Shown here piece after piece: positions 23,288 through 30,979 of a stretch of DNA of 51,608 bases; the stretch's first letter is position 1; every line of letters starts with the position of its first letter. The notes under the pieces are model-generated. The model saw only the letters and a list, made by a program, of their open reading frames with translations, had not been told where the DNA came from and made no database searches. The DNA is from Verrucomicrobiia bacterium (GTDB lineage: Bacteria; Verrucomicrobiota; Verrucomicrobiia; Limisphaerales; UBA11358): positions 1 to 51,608 of the forward strand of contig JANWKE010000136.1 in the NCBI GenBank assembly GCA_025451535.1. The letters run 5' to 3'. The position numbers and the translations under genes were made by a program.

Positions 23288-25054
23288 TTACACCAGATGC
23301 CGGGCCTGGCGTTTGGGTAAAGCCGCCTTCGTCTTGTGCCATGAAATAGTCATATCCTCCACCGGCAGAAAATCTCTCAGGAACATCGGTTTGTCGCGGC
23401 GCCCGCCGCGCCGGTAATCGCGCCACAAAGTTTCAGCGACTTGCTTCGTATCAAGCCGGAGTTCGCCCGTAAGAAACTCAAAAAGCAAAGCCATCAGCCG
23501 CGTCAGCGCGATGCTGTCCGTGCGGCCGGTTCGGCCGTACAGCCATTCAGTGAAATGGAGGAAGGCGTGGAAGGGGGATGCATCCCTCCTCTCCCGGTCT
23601 TCAGTCACCCTCTCCGTCGTCGCCGAAGGCGAGGGACGCGGAGATGAGGCACCCTTTCGATCCGCGGAGGGCACTGCTTCGTCAGTGCCCTGACTTCCAG
23701 AAAATGGGGAAGCGACGAAGCGCTTCCCTCCAGAACTCCAAATCAACGGCGTGGTTTCAATGAAATTGCCGCTGTTGCCGACCAGATCCCAGTAACGCGC
23801 AAATCGGCGCAATTTTTGCATCGTGGCGAAATCAATTAGTTTGTTTTGCAGGATTTCGTAGGGTGGATGCGGATTATAGACCATTTCCCACTCGGCGCCG
23901 TGCCGGGCAATCGGCGTGCCGCGCAAGCGCTTTAGAATGCCGACTTGGATTTCCTGCGGGCCCAGCGCGATCAGGCGGTCGAATCCGGCGCCAAAACTTG
24001 CCAGCGTTTCACCGGGCAGGCCGGCAATTAAATCCGCATGGATATGGACGCCGGTTTTGCGGCGCAGGAAATGGAAATTGTCGGCGAGCTTCTCGTGATT
24101 CTGCCGGCGTTTAATGGCGGTGCTGACCTCCCCGTTGAATGTCTGGATGCCGACCTCGAATTGCAGTGCGCCCGGCGCGAATTTGGCAATAATTTCGCGC
24201 AACGATTCCGGCAGCCGGTCAGGAATCATTTCGAAATGGAAGAAATGGCCGGGTTGATAACGCTCCAGAAGGAATTCGAGAATCGTTTTACTCACGTTGA
24301 CGTTCAGGTTGAACGTGCGATCCACGAACTTGAACTGCTTCAGGCCGCGGTCGAGCAGCCGTTGCAATTGTTCGAGCAAGGCAGGCAGCGGAACCGGGCG
24401 CACCGGAATATCAAGCGATGATAGACAAAACTCGCACGTGAACGGACAACCGCGCGACGCCTCCACGTAAATGATACGATGCGCGATGTCGTCATCGGTG
24501 TAGAGGTCGTAGGGCAGGGTAAGTTGGGAGAATTCCGGCAATTCGGCGGGAATGATTTTGGGGTAGGAGACGACGTGAGGAGTCTCTTTCTGAGATTCTG
24601 AACTCCGGGCTCCGAAATCCGAATTTGGATGGAGACTCGTCACCTCGTCTCCTACAGGTGAAGCAAGCAAAACCCGGCATACCTCGGCAAATTTCAGGTC
24701 CGCTTCCCCCGTGATGACGTGGTCGGCGAGTTGGACGATGGGCTGGTTTTCAGTTTCGTAACTGACTTCCGGGCCGCCGAGGATGATTTTGATGTCCGGC
24801 CGGACGCGCTTGATGGTGGCGATGACTTCGGCGGTCGGTTCGACGTTCCAGATGTAAATGCCAAAGCCGATGATTTTGGGGTTTCGCGCAAGCAGGATTT
24901 CCGCGATGTCGAGCGGACGCTGGTTGATGTCAAACTCGGCGAGAACGGCGTGCGACTGCAATTTGCCCAGATTGGCCAGCAAATAGCGCAGCCCGAACGC
25001 GGCGTGGATGTATTTCGCGTTGAGCGTCGTTAAAACAATGTCCGCCACGCTCAA
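23288..25054 (-). CDS. B12-binding domain radical SAM protein (DUF4080 type)
   Basis: A 588-residue protein. The N-terminal cobalamin-binding domain (about 1-130) has [21 protein letters not shown] and GFGIYIWN, with [10 protein letters not shown]. The radical SAM domain has [16 protein letters not shown] (CxxxCxxC cluster near residue 205) and [17 protein letters not shown] and [10 protein letters not shown] further on. The C-terminus (WYDLVG-like [21 protein letters not shown]) fits DUF4080. Its substrate is unknown; relatives methylate or rearrange unactivated carbons. Two in-frame repeat insertions are visible: a 93-bp family A element (residues 134-164) and a compound family B/REP insertion (about 441-490). 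Both interrupt conserved stretches. Confidence 0.9.
   Translation of the reverse strand: MSVADIVLTTLNAKYIHAAFGLRYLLANLGKLQSHAVLAEFDINQRPLDIAEILLARNPKIIGFGIYIWNVEPTAEVIATIKRVRPDIKIILGGPEVSYETENQPIVQLADHVITGEADLKFAEVCRVLLASPVGDEVTSLHPNSDFGARSSESQKETPHVVSYPKIIPAELPEFSQLTLPYDLYTDDDIAHRIIYVEASRGCPFTCEFCLSSLDIPVRPVPLPALLEQLQRLLDRGLKQFKFVDRTFNLNVNVSKTILEFLLERYQPGHFFHFEMIPDRLPESLREIIAKFAPGALQFEVGIQTFNGEVSTAIKRRQNHEKLADNFHFLRRKTGVHIHADLIAGLPGETLASFGAGFDRLIALGPQEIQVGILKRLRGTPIARHGAEWEMVYNPHPPYEILQNKLIDFATMQKLRRFARYWDLVGNSGNFIETTPLIWSSGGKRFVASPFSGSQGTDEAVPSADRKGASSPRPSPSATTERVTEDRERRDASPFHAFLHFTEWLYGRTGRTDSIALTRLMALLFEFLTGELRLDTKQVAETLWRDYRRGGRRDKPMFLRDFLPVEDMTISWHKTKAALPKRQARHLV
23580..23650. repeat. 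REP-like piece inside the radical SAM gene
   Basis: CACCCTCTCCG with GGCGAGGG flank a short palindrome, and CTCCTCTCCCGGTCTTCAG forms the other arm. It encodes the basic [20 protein letters not shown] stretch. It is related to the intergenic element at 15655-15855 and directly abuts the family B element. Confidence 0.55.
23662..23733. repeat. In-frame palindromic element, family B copy 2 (in radical SAM gene)
   Basis: Two hairpins, GGGCACTGCTTCGTCAGTGC and GGAAGCGACGAAGCGCTTCC, are joined by a short spacer. On the gene strand it encodes [12 protein letters not shown] and [10 protein letters not shown], nearly the same peptide as the copy in the GCKR-like gene. It sits between conserved TPLIWS and [13 protein letters not shown]. 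Confidence 0.75.
24563..24655. repeat. 93-bp in-frame palindromic element, family A copy 3
   Basis: Terminal inverted repeats of 24 bp with two mismatches (GTAGGAGACGAGGTGACGAG at the gene-sense start). The length of 93 bp is exactly 31 codons, residues 134 (Val) to 164 (Tyr) of the radical SAM protein. The core is a heptamer array (GAACTCC, GGGCTCC, GAAATCC, GAATTTG). Confidence 0.8.
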
Positions 25055-25288
25055 AGTCTAGCAACGGCCAAATGCCGATGCAATGCACAGCGCCGTCAAG
25101 GAACAATTAATTTGCGCGGCCAAAACTCAGTGGTTTGGCACGAATTTTCACGAAGTTAAATTCTTCTTAAGCATGAATGAACGCGGATGAACATCGATGA
25201 GTTACCCGGATTGGCCATCCATGGTTAAAACTTTGCACCCTAATTTTCATTCGACCCGATGCGGTGGCCTTGTTACCCTGCAGTCGCT

Positions 25289-25849
25289 ATGACACCCGAC
25301 GACATTTTGCTGGAAGCAGAAGACAAGATGATCAAGACCGAGCAGGTGATTGTGAACGAGTTTGCCGGCGTGCGCACCGGCAAGGCGTCCGCCACGCTGG
25401 TCGAAAATATCATGGTCGAAGTCTATGGCGCGCAGATGCGCATTCGCGAACTGGCCAGCATCACCACGCCGGAACCGCGCATGCTGGTGGTGCAGCCGTG
25501 GGACGTGAACTCGCTGCATCCGATCGAGAAGGCGATTCAAAAGGCGAACATCGGTTTGAACCCGACGATCCAGGGCAAAATCATCCGGCTGGCGTTTCCG
25601 GAATTGAGCCAGGAACGGCGGCAGGAGTTCGTCAAGCTCATCAAGAAGATGGCCGAGGACGGGCGCGTGGCCATCCGGCACGTGCGCCGCGACGCGATGG
25701 AGCGGTTGAAGAAACACGGGCACGACAGCGGCATCACCGAAGACCAGGAAAAGCAGGCGGAAAAGGACTTACAGAAGCTGACCGACCAGTACATCGCCAG
25801 GATTGACACGCACGTTGCGAGCAAGGAAAAGGAAATAATGACGGTCTAG
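25289..25849 (+). CDS. frr: Ribosome recycling factor
   Basis: A 186-residue RRF, which with EF-G splits post-termination ribosomes. It has the three-helix/two-domain pattern: MTPDDILLEAEDKMIKTEQVIVNEFAGVRTGKAS with the VRTGxA motif, then VYGAQMRIRELASITTPEPRMLVVQPWD, IEKAIQKANIGLNP, IRLAFPELSQERRQEFVKLIKKMAEDGRVAIRHVRRD and a long C-terminal helix. I chose the ATG at 25289; the frame is open further upstream, but homologues begin here. pyrH and tsf are not adjacent. The 3' side is an inverted heptamer array. Confidence 0.96.
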   Translation: MTPDDILLEAEDKMIKTEQVIVNEFAGVRTGKASATLVENIMVEVYGAQMRIRELASITTPEPRMLVVQPWDVNSLHPIEKAIQKANIGLNPTIQGKIIRLAFPELSQERRQEFVKLIKKMAEDGRVAIRHVRRDAMERLKKHGHDSGITEDQEKQAEKDLQKLTDQYIARIDTHVASKEKEIMTV

Positions 25850-25850
25850 G

Positions 25851-25926
25851 AATTTATGATTTACGATTGATGATTTATGATTGTTGTTCAGCAGTGAGGA
25901 TGCGCTGCCGTTTTCAAATCATAAAT
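25851..25926. repeat. Inverted heptamer arrays between frr and the FtsB-like gene
   Basis: After the frr stop, units ATTTATG, ATTTACG, ATTGATG, ATTTATG, ATTGTTG (25853-25884) face an inverted partner AATCATAAAT (25917-25926) just before the stop of the convergent gene. The two arms can pair, so the block may act as a two-way terminator. Confidence 0.75.
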
Positions 25927-25928
25927 GT

Positions 25929-26246
25929 TCACCAGGGGGGGGCGTTGGTGGCAGGTTCAAAATGGATCACGGTTTCGCCGGGCCTGGCGTAACCGAGTTT
26001 TTCGCGTGCCAACCGTTCGATGGCATTGGGATCGTTTCGCAGTTCATCAATCTGGGCCTGGAGCTGCTTGGATTTGGCTTCCTCGATTTGAAGCTGGGTT
26101 TGCAGCCGCAGAATGTCGGCGCGCATCCGTTCGTTTTGCTGCAGCAATGGCAGAAACTTCATGCCGATCAGCAGCAACAGGGCCACGATGACCAGGCCCA
26201 CGGCCACTTTTGTCAAAATACTCCAGATGCCGACGTTTACATTCAC
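25929..26246 (-). CDS. FtsB/DivIC-like septum formation protein
   Basis: A 105-residue bitopic protein. A short cytoplasmic N-terminus leads into one membrane segment (VAVGLVIVALLLLIGMKFLPLL, about residues 14-35). A coiled coil follows (NERMRADILRLQTQLQIEEAKSKQLQAQIDELR), then the FtsB/DivIC motif DPNAIERLAREKLGYARPGETVI. Such proteins join FtsL and FtsQ in the divisome. The GTG at 26246 was chosen because it begins just before the hydrophobic segment; the frame is open further upstream without family similarity. Its neighbours are not other division genes. Confidence 0.8.
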   Translation of the reverse strand: MNVNVGIWSILTKVAVGLVIVALLLLIGMKFLPLLQQNERMRADILRLQTQLQIEEAKSKQLQAQIDELRNDPNAIERLAREKLGYARPGETVIHFEPATNAPPW

Positions 26247-26287
26247 AAAGCGAGTTAAACATGAGCCCCACGCGGGCGGAAGCAGAT

Positions 26288-26638
26288 TTATTTGGCGAAT
26301 TGTTTCCACGCTTTCAGTTTGCCGTCGGCACTGAACGTCAGCCGCAGGAAGTAAGCGGGCGCGTACGTCTCGGTATAACCGGGCGTGTCCGGGCCAAAGT
26401 AGCCACCCGGTCCCAGAAAATATGGTTCCGGTGCCACGATGATCCGGCTGGATTGCGTGAGCCATTCATCCACGACGGTGCCATCGGACAGCTTTGCGGA
26501 CTTGTCGGGCGGGCCCATATCCGTGATGGCCTGGTCCTGCGTGTACTGGCCGATGCGCGCCGGCCAATCCACCGTTTGGGTGACGCACCCGGTGAGCAGG
26601 AACACGGCAAGCAATGACAGGGCAATTCGTGTCATCAT
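26288..26638 (-). CDS. Small lipoprotein of unknown function
   Basis: A 116-residue protein starting MMTRIALSLLAVFLLTGC, a type II signal peptide with lipobox LLTGC, the Cys near residue 18. The mature part has QAITDMGPPDKSAKLSDGTVVDEWL and a Gly/Pro/Tyr-rich PYFLGPGGYFGPDTPGY, with LRLTFSADGKLKAWK at the end. The GPPD-K...DGT.VDEW pattern is shared by SmpA/OmlA-like small outer-membrane lipoproteins, but I do not claim that function. I used the ATG at 26638 rather than an upstream start at 26677, because it starts the signal peptide. Confidence 0.75.
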   Translation of the reverse strand: MMTRIALSLLAVFLLTGCVTQTVDWPARIGQYTQDQAITDMGPPDKSAKLSDGTVVDEWLTQSSRIIVAPEPYFLGPGGYFGPDTPGYTETYAPAYFLRLTFSADGKLKAWKQFAK

Positions 26639-26711
26639 GTGGTTAATTAAAGCTATACTGGCGATGCCCGAAAGCAATCAATAGGGAAAGTGTTTGCGAC
26701 AGCCAATCCAA

Positions 26712-26780
26712 GGAGCGCGGACAGCCATGTGCGCGAGTTCCAAGGCTTATGAACCGTGCGCACAAAGCTGTCCGCGCTCC
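26712..26780. repeat. 69-bp palindromic element (GGAGCGCGGACAGC type)
   Basis: The left arm GGAGCGCGGACAGCCATGTG and the inverted right arm GGAGCGCGGACAGCTTTGTG (read on the minus strand) differ at only two of 20 bases. It lies in the gap before the 85-codon gene and creates a spurious extended frame upstream of it. MITE-like in form, it encodes no protein of its own. Confidence 0.75.
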
Positions 26781-26887
26781 CGTTGATCACTGGCTTGCGC
26801 CTTAAGCTCGCGGGTTTGGGTTCGGTAAGCTTCTTCAAACGCGGATTCAGTTGTCAGGACGGGAGTAAATCCAGTATTACTGCAGGT

Positions 26888-27145
26888 GTGGAAACGCCAT
26901 TGACAAAGAATTTGCTGAACGCGCTGGTGCAATTGGATGCTGCCGTTAAAGCCCTGCCGTCGGCCAATCCCAAACCCGATTTGCTGCCGTTCTTTGCGCG
27001 CATCGATGAATTAGCGAAACAATTGCCACCAGATACGGACCCGACCCTGTTGCATTATCTACACAAGAAAAGTTACGAGAAAGCCCGGTGCTATTTGCAG
27101 GGCCGCGACGCGGAAAATCAGGCTGGAAATTGCCGGCACATTTAA
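26888..27145 (+). CDS. Small helical hypothetical protein (85 aa)
   Basis: An 85-residue protein whose frame extends upstream through the palindromic element at 26712-26780. The GTG at 26888 is taken as start because the upstream part is encoded by that repeat. The sequence is helical, with LLNALVQLDAAVKALPSANP, LLPFFARIDELAKQLPPDTDP and LLHYLHKKSYEKARCYLQGRD, ending in CRHI. There is no signal peptide or catalytic motif. The regular helices suggest a small soluble bundle. No family is recognised. A heptamer array follows 1 bp after the stop. Confidence 0.65.
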   Translation: METPLTKNLLNALVQLDAAVKALPSANPKPDLLPFFARIDELAKQLPPDTDPTLLHYLHKKSYEKARCYLQGRDAENQAGNCRHI

Positions 27146-27146
27146 A

Positions 27147-27226
27147 TTTATGATTTACGATTGACGATTGATGATTGTTAACGGGCAGATGGTCGTGCGG
27201 CGTACAAACCATGAATCATAAATCGA
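27147..27226. repeat. Inverted heptamer arrays downstream of the 85-aa gene
   Basis: ATTTATG, ATTTACG, ATTGACG, ATTGATG, ATTGTTA (27147-27181) and an opposite CATGAATCATAAATCG (27209-27224) form an imperfect inverted pair in a 222-bp gap before mnmE. Confidence 0.7.
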
Positions 27227-27342
27227 GACTTCTGAAAAACTGCAGCAGTGAACATGAGTCCGCTCTCATTTCACTCCGAACTGGCCGAAAAATGGAGACA
27301 GCTTACGTCGGCTGCCGCCTGAAATTGAGGTTTGCAGAGATC

Positions 27343-27370
27343 TCAAATTATAGATCGAAAATCGTAAATG
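27343..27370 (+). repeat. Heptamer-like stretch at the mnmE start (CGTAAAT type)
   Basis: ATAGATC, GAAAATC, GTAAATG. The ATG of mnmE (27368) is formed by the last unit, exactly as at the EVE-domain gene (AATCGTAAATG in both). Confidence 0.6.
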
Positions 27371-28744
27371 TTTTCTGACACGATTGCTGCCATTGCCACG
27401 CCGCTGGGCGAAGGCGGATTGGCTGTCATCCGGATTTCCGGCTCACAGGCGCTCGCAGTCGCCGAGAAGAGTTTTTTCCCACTCGGACGGAATTCGCGGA
27501 AGCCTTCCGCCGCAGCGTCGCATACTATTCAATACGGCAAAATTGTTCAGGGCGGGAAAACCATCGATGAAGTTCTGCTGGCCGTCCTGCGTGCCCCGCG
27601 CACTTACACGTGCGAGGACACAGTGGAAATCACCTGCCACGGGGGCATCCTGGCGGCCAAACTCGTCCTGGACCCGATTCTGGCCAACGGGGCGCGCCCC
27701 GCCGAGCCCGGCGAAATAACCCCGCGCGCCCTTCTCAAAGGCCGCATTGACCACACACAGGCGGAGGCCCGCGCCGATTTGATTAATTCGCGCACGGAAC
27801 TGGCGCTGGCGGCCGCCAACGAACCGCTCGCCGGCAAGTTGTCGCAGCGCATCAATGAACTGCGTGATGAGCTGATGCAGACGCTGGCGCACGTCGAAGC
27901 GCACATTGATTTCCCCGACGAAGATATCGCGCCCGACACCAGGGAGCAGTTACTGAAGCGTTTGTCGGGCGGCGTGAAGTTCATGGAGGAACTGCTGCAA
28001 ACGGCGAACGAGGGACAAATCCTGCGCCGTGGCATCCGCGCCGCGATTGTGGGTCGGCCCAACGTGGGCAAATCGAGCCTGCTCAATCAACTTCTTGGAC
28101 GTGACCGTGCCATCGTATCGCCGATCCCGGGAACAACGCGCGACACGATTGAAGAGACAGCGGACATCCGCGGCCTGCCGGTCGTGTTCATCGATACGGC
28201 GGGTCTGCGGGAAGCGCGCGATGAAATTGAACAGGAAGGCATTCGCCGCAGCCACGAATCGCTTGCCCGGGCGGAATTCATTTTGCACGTGCTCGATGCC
28301 AGCGAACCGTTGGCGGACGCGGATGAAAAATTCCTGGCCGGGTTTGCGGGCAAGAAACGGATTCTGGTGCGGAATAAAATGGATTTGCCGGTGAAACTTG
28401 CCGGGTTCCGAATTCCGAGTTCCCAATTCCGGGTTGTGGATGTTAGTTGTTTAAGCGGGCAGGGGATTGAAGGGTTGAAGGACGCCATCAAGGAACTGAT
28501 CTGGTCCGGCGAAATCAAGGCCGAGATGTTGCAGGTGATGATTAACTCGCGACATCAGGACGCGCTGAACCGCGCGCGCGCGGCGACGCAAAGGACGATT
28601 GAAGCGTTGCGCACCAACGTGACGTTGGAACTGGGGGCTTTGGACTTGCGCATCGCCGTTAATGCCATCGGCGAAATCGTCGGCAAGACGGCGACGGAAG
28701 ACTTGCTCGATTCCATTTTCAGCCAGTTTTGCATTGGCAAGTAA
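27368..28744 (+). CDS. mnmE: tRNA modification GTPase MnmE
   Basis: A 458-residue GTPase acting with MnmG (GidA) to place carboxymethylaminomethyl groups on U34 of tRNAs. The N-terminal folate-binding domain has DTIAAIATPLGEGGLAVIRISG and YTCEDTVEITCHGG. The G domain has GRPNVGKSSLLNQLLG (P loop, near residue 228), PGTTRDTIEE, DTAGLREA and NKMDLP. The C-terminal FCIGK box, with Cys, ends the protein. Residues near 346-358 (GFRIPSSQFR) are encoded by a heptamer array between NKMDLP and DVSCLSGQGIE and are absent in most MnmE. The family length is otherwise normal. Confidence 0.97.
   Translation: MFSDTIAAIATPLGEGGLAVIRISGSQALAVAEKSFFPLGRNSRKPSAAASHTIQYGKIVQGGKTIDEVLLAVLRAPRTYTCEDTVEITCHGGILAAKLVLDPILANGARPAEPGEITPRALLKGRIDHTQAEARADLINSRTELALAAANEPLAGKLSQRINELRDELMQTLAHVEAHIDFPDEDIAPDTREQLLKRLSGGVKFMEELLQTANEGQILRRGIRAAIVGRPNVGKSSLLNQLLGRDRAIVSPIPGTTRDTIEETADIRGLPVVFIDTAGLREARDEIEQEGIRRSHESLARAEFILHVLDASEPLADADEKFLAGFAGKKRILVRNKMDLPVKLAGFRIPSSQFRVVDVSCLSGQGIEGLKDAIKELIWSGEIKAEMLQVMINSRHQDALNRARAATQRTIEALRTNVTLELGALDLRIAVNAIGEIVGKTATEDLLDSIFSQFCIGK
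28405..28436 (+). repeat. In-frame heptamer array in mnmE
   Basis: Units TTCCGAA, TTCCGAG, TTCCCAA, TTCCGGG (one base off at the third). They encode GFRIPSSQFR between the G4 motif (NKMD) and the G5 region of MnmE. Confidence 0.75.
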
Positions 28745-28820
28745 TAGTTGCAAATTCCAGGTTAATTGGCTCTGGTCTAACAAGTTCTTAAGCCGCGGAC
28801 ACGCAACCCGTTGGCATGCA

Positions 28821-28877
28821 ACACAAGTCGTCGTGCCTGTTTCTTGTGTCACTGCCCCGCCTCGGAGGCGGTCGGGG
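28821..28877 (+). terminator. Two hairpins after mnmE
   Basis: ACACAAG and CTTGTGT (28821-28849) form a 7-bp stem with a 15-nt loop. CCCCGCCTC and GAGGCGGTCGGGG (28855-28877) form a bulged GC-rich stem. No long T-run follows, so it is a weak or rho-assisted terminator, or a REP-like pair. Confidence 0.4.
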
Positions 28878-28971
28878 TGTTAATACCTGAACAGTGATGA
28901 TTCATTACATATGATATATACCCTTTAGGGTAGTTTGGGCCTCTTTGCACTAAATCATGACAATAAATGTC

Positions 28972-29000
28972 TTGACTTTATACGCAAATGGCGCAATAAC
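28972..29000 (+). promoter_or_regulatory. Probable sigma70 promoter of the PEP-CTERM operon
   Basis: TTGACT (28972-28977) and AATAAC (28995-29000) have 17-bp spacing. The initiation point near 29007 precedes the ATG at 29036 by about 30 nt. A palindrome TACCCTTTAGGGTA lies 38 bp upstream and could be an operator. Confidence 0.45.
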
Positions 29001-29035
29001 GGGCGTAGAAGAAACCCAGAAACCCAAGCAATGAC

Positions 29036-29866
29036 ATGAAGATTTGTAAAAAGTCTTTCGCCAGCGAGGTGTGGTTATTTCAATGTGTTAGCATTGCGAT
29101 TCTACTTGGTGGCTCCGTTATTCAAAGCATGGCTTTGGTTTATACCATTAACAGTGGCACGTATAGCGCGAGTTACGACAGCTCACAAAATGGGTTTACC
29201 AGTTGGTCCGCGAGCGGGGCGAATCAATTGGCGTTGCAGACGTTATACTACAGTGCAAATGGAGGCCCGGTAACCCAACTGACCGGTGCGGCGGTTTCTA
29301 CGTCTTCCGGTTTTACGGCATCGATAACCGCCGCGTATTCAATTTCGGCTGGAATAAGCATCAACGATGTCTTGACCCTTAATGGCAGCACTTTGGGGGA
29401 GACCATCCAGTTTAACAATTTAAGCGGTAGCACGGTAAACATGAAAATATTCCAGTACTCAGATTTTGTTTTGGGAGGTCCGGGTGCTGCGGGCAGTCAG
29501 TCTGTCAGCATGACACCGGCTTCGGGTGGAGGATATGCGATTGCCAATCAGACCGGGGGAGGTTTGAAACTGGGTTGGCAGGGAGACGCGCCCGGCTATA
29601 CTACCTTGGTACAGGCCAATGGCAGTGGGGCGCCGTTTGGCCCTTTTATCGGGCTGGGCACGGATCTTAACAACACCACGTTAACCGCCATCAATACCTT
29701 TGCCGTTTTTGGTTATGAATTTTCCGGGAGCGTCGCCCAGGGTAACTTGCTTTCGGTCAGCGAAACTGCGGCTTATCCGTCTCCCGTGCCTGAACCCTCG
29801 ATCGTGGCCTTGATTTCGTCGGGAATGTTTGCCTTGGCCTTGATCTCCCGGCGACGCACAAATTAA
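29036..29866 (+). CDS. PEP-CTERM sorting-domain protein (first of pair)
   Basis: A 276-residue exported protein. An N-terminal signal peptide (IAILLGGSVIQSMAL near residues 18-34) precedes a Ser/Thr/Gly-rich beta-type body. The C-terminus is the PEP-CTERM sorting signal: VPEPSIVALISSGMFALALI followed by the basic SRRRTN. PEP-CTERM proteins are anchored or released by an exosortase in species making exopolysaccharide. No exosortase is in the window. The body has VNMKIFQYSDFVLGGP, a motif that also occurs in the next gene as FYQYSNFNL, so the two are paralogues. It is a likely operon partner of the next two genes. Confidence 0.9.
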   Translation: MKICKKSFASEVWLFQCVSIAILLGGSVIQSMALVYTINSGTYSASYDSSQNGFTSWSASGANQLALQTLYYSANGGPVTQLTGAAVSTSSGFTASITAAYSISAGISINDVLTLNGSTLGETIQFNNLSGSTVNMKIFQYSDFVLGGPGAAGSQSVSMTPASGGGYAIANQTGGGLKLGWQGDAPGYTTLVQANGSGAPFGPFIGLGTDLNNTTLTAINTFAVFGYEFSGSVAQGNLLSVSETAAYPSPVPEPSIVALISSGMFALALISRRRTN

Positions 29867-29930
29867 TAATATTTGATTCCGAGCATGGTGTACGTTAAAA
29901 GAATGGCTAACAAACAGAATCAGAGGATTT

Positions 29931-30833
29931 ATGAATCGCAATTATAAATTTGTTCCCAAAGTGAGTCACTTGGTACCGGTTTGCGCGGGCGTGGTCGCGG
30001 CAGGCGTTTTCTTTTTGTCAGGTGGCGCCATGGCTCAAGACATAACGATGAATAACGGAGGGTCCACGGCAACGTTGAATGTTGGCGGGGGCACCGGCAA
30101 TACCGGGATGAACAGTTGGAGTGTGGATACCATGCCGAACGTGAACCAATTGAATCAGCAGTGGTTTTGGTACTCAGTTAATGGCGCCCCACAGACGACC
30201 ATTGACCAAATTAGCGCAGCGACGGTTTATAACTTCAGCAATCCTTCAAGCCCGATTGATAATATCGGTGTGGTTTACCAAAACTCGCAACTGACAGTGC
30301 AACTTACATATGTCTTATCGGGCAGCGGGTCGGGTTCCGGTAACGCCGATATGCAAGAATATTTGTCAATCGTGAATAATAGTGCCAGCTCGATCAACTT
30401 GAGCTTTTATCAGTATTCCAATTTTAACTTGTTTCAGGACAACCAGAATACCGTGAGTATTTCCGGCGGTCCGGGCGCTTATACGGGTGCCTTGCAGACG
30501 ACCAGCACGCTTGGCGGGAACGGCATCGCAGAGGTTATTGACGCGCCGTACGCAAACTTTGCTGAAGCCGCTTCGGCGTATCAAACGGTGAATGCACTCA
30601 ACTCGGGAAGCTATTATACTCTTAATGACAGCACATCGGCTGGACCAGGTGATGTGACGTGGGCGTTTGAATGGACTGCTACTCTTGCGCCCAACGGACA
30701 AACCGGCGATACGTTGAACATAACCAAGGACAAAGGTTTATCCATTCATATTGTTCCGGAGCCGACAACATTGGCGATGATTGCGCTGGGAATGGGTGCT
30801 CTGGGATTGACGTTGCGGCGTAAGTTGTCCTGA
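29931..30833 (+). CDS. PEP-CTERM sorting-domain protein (second of pair)
   Basis: A 300-residue exported protein beginning with an ATG after a good AGAGG Shine-Dalgarno. The signal peptide is VPVCAGVVAAGVFFLSGGAM with a cleavage after AMA. The body is Asn/Ser/Gly-rich, with NGGSTATLNVGGG and FYQYSNFNLFQDN. The C-terminal VPEPTTLAMIALGMGALGLT and RRKLS tail is a full PEP-CTERM signal (motif, hydrophobic helix, Arg cluster). Base composition and codon use are more AT/Asn-rich than the housekeeping neighbours, as expected for exported repeats. The gene is followed by a strong terminator. Confidence 0.92.
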   Translation: MNRNYKFVPKVSHLVPVCAGVVAAGVFFLSGGAMAQDITMNNGGSTATLNVGGGTGNTGMNSWSVDTMPNVNQLNQQWFWYSVNGAPQTTIDQISAATVYNFSNPSSPIDNIGVVYQNSQLTVQLTYVLSGSGSGSGNADMQEYLSIVNNSASSINLSFYQYSNFNLFQDNQNTVSISGGPGAYTGALQTTSTLGGNGIAEVIDAPYANFAEAASAYQTVNALNSGSYYTLNDSTSAGPGDVTWAFEWTATLAPNGQTGDTLNITKDKGLSIHIVPEPTTLAMIALGMGALGLTLRRKLS

Positions 30834-30870
30834 GTACGGATTCAGCCGCTTGCAGTGTGGCAGATAAAGG

Positions 30871-30894
30871 GCCGGTCAATGACCGGCTTTTTTT
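30871..30894 (+). terminator. Rho-independent terminator after the PEP-CTERM pair
   Basis: GCCGGT-CAATG-ACCGGC stem-loop (30871-30887) followed directly by seven T (30888-30894). This is the clearest intrinsic terminator in the window; it ends the two-gene unit and separates it from the TIGR03790 gene. Confidence 0.9.
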
Positions 30895-30979
30895 CTGTAC
30901 CGGCGTGCGTTAAAGGTTTATGATGGAGGAGCTTTACCACCTGACAGTAAGCATCTCGTTTGCCTGAAGTGCCAAGTGT

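Noticed and set aside
25132-25150. TGGCACG resembling a sigma54 -24 element
   Set aside because: The -12 half (TTGC) is missing at the required distance.
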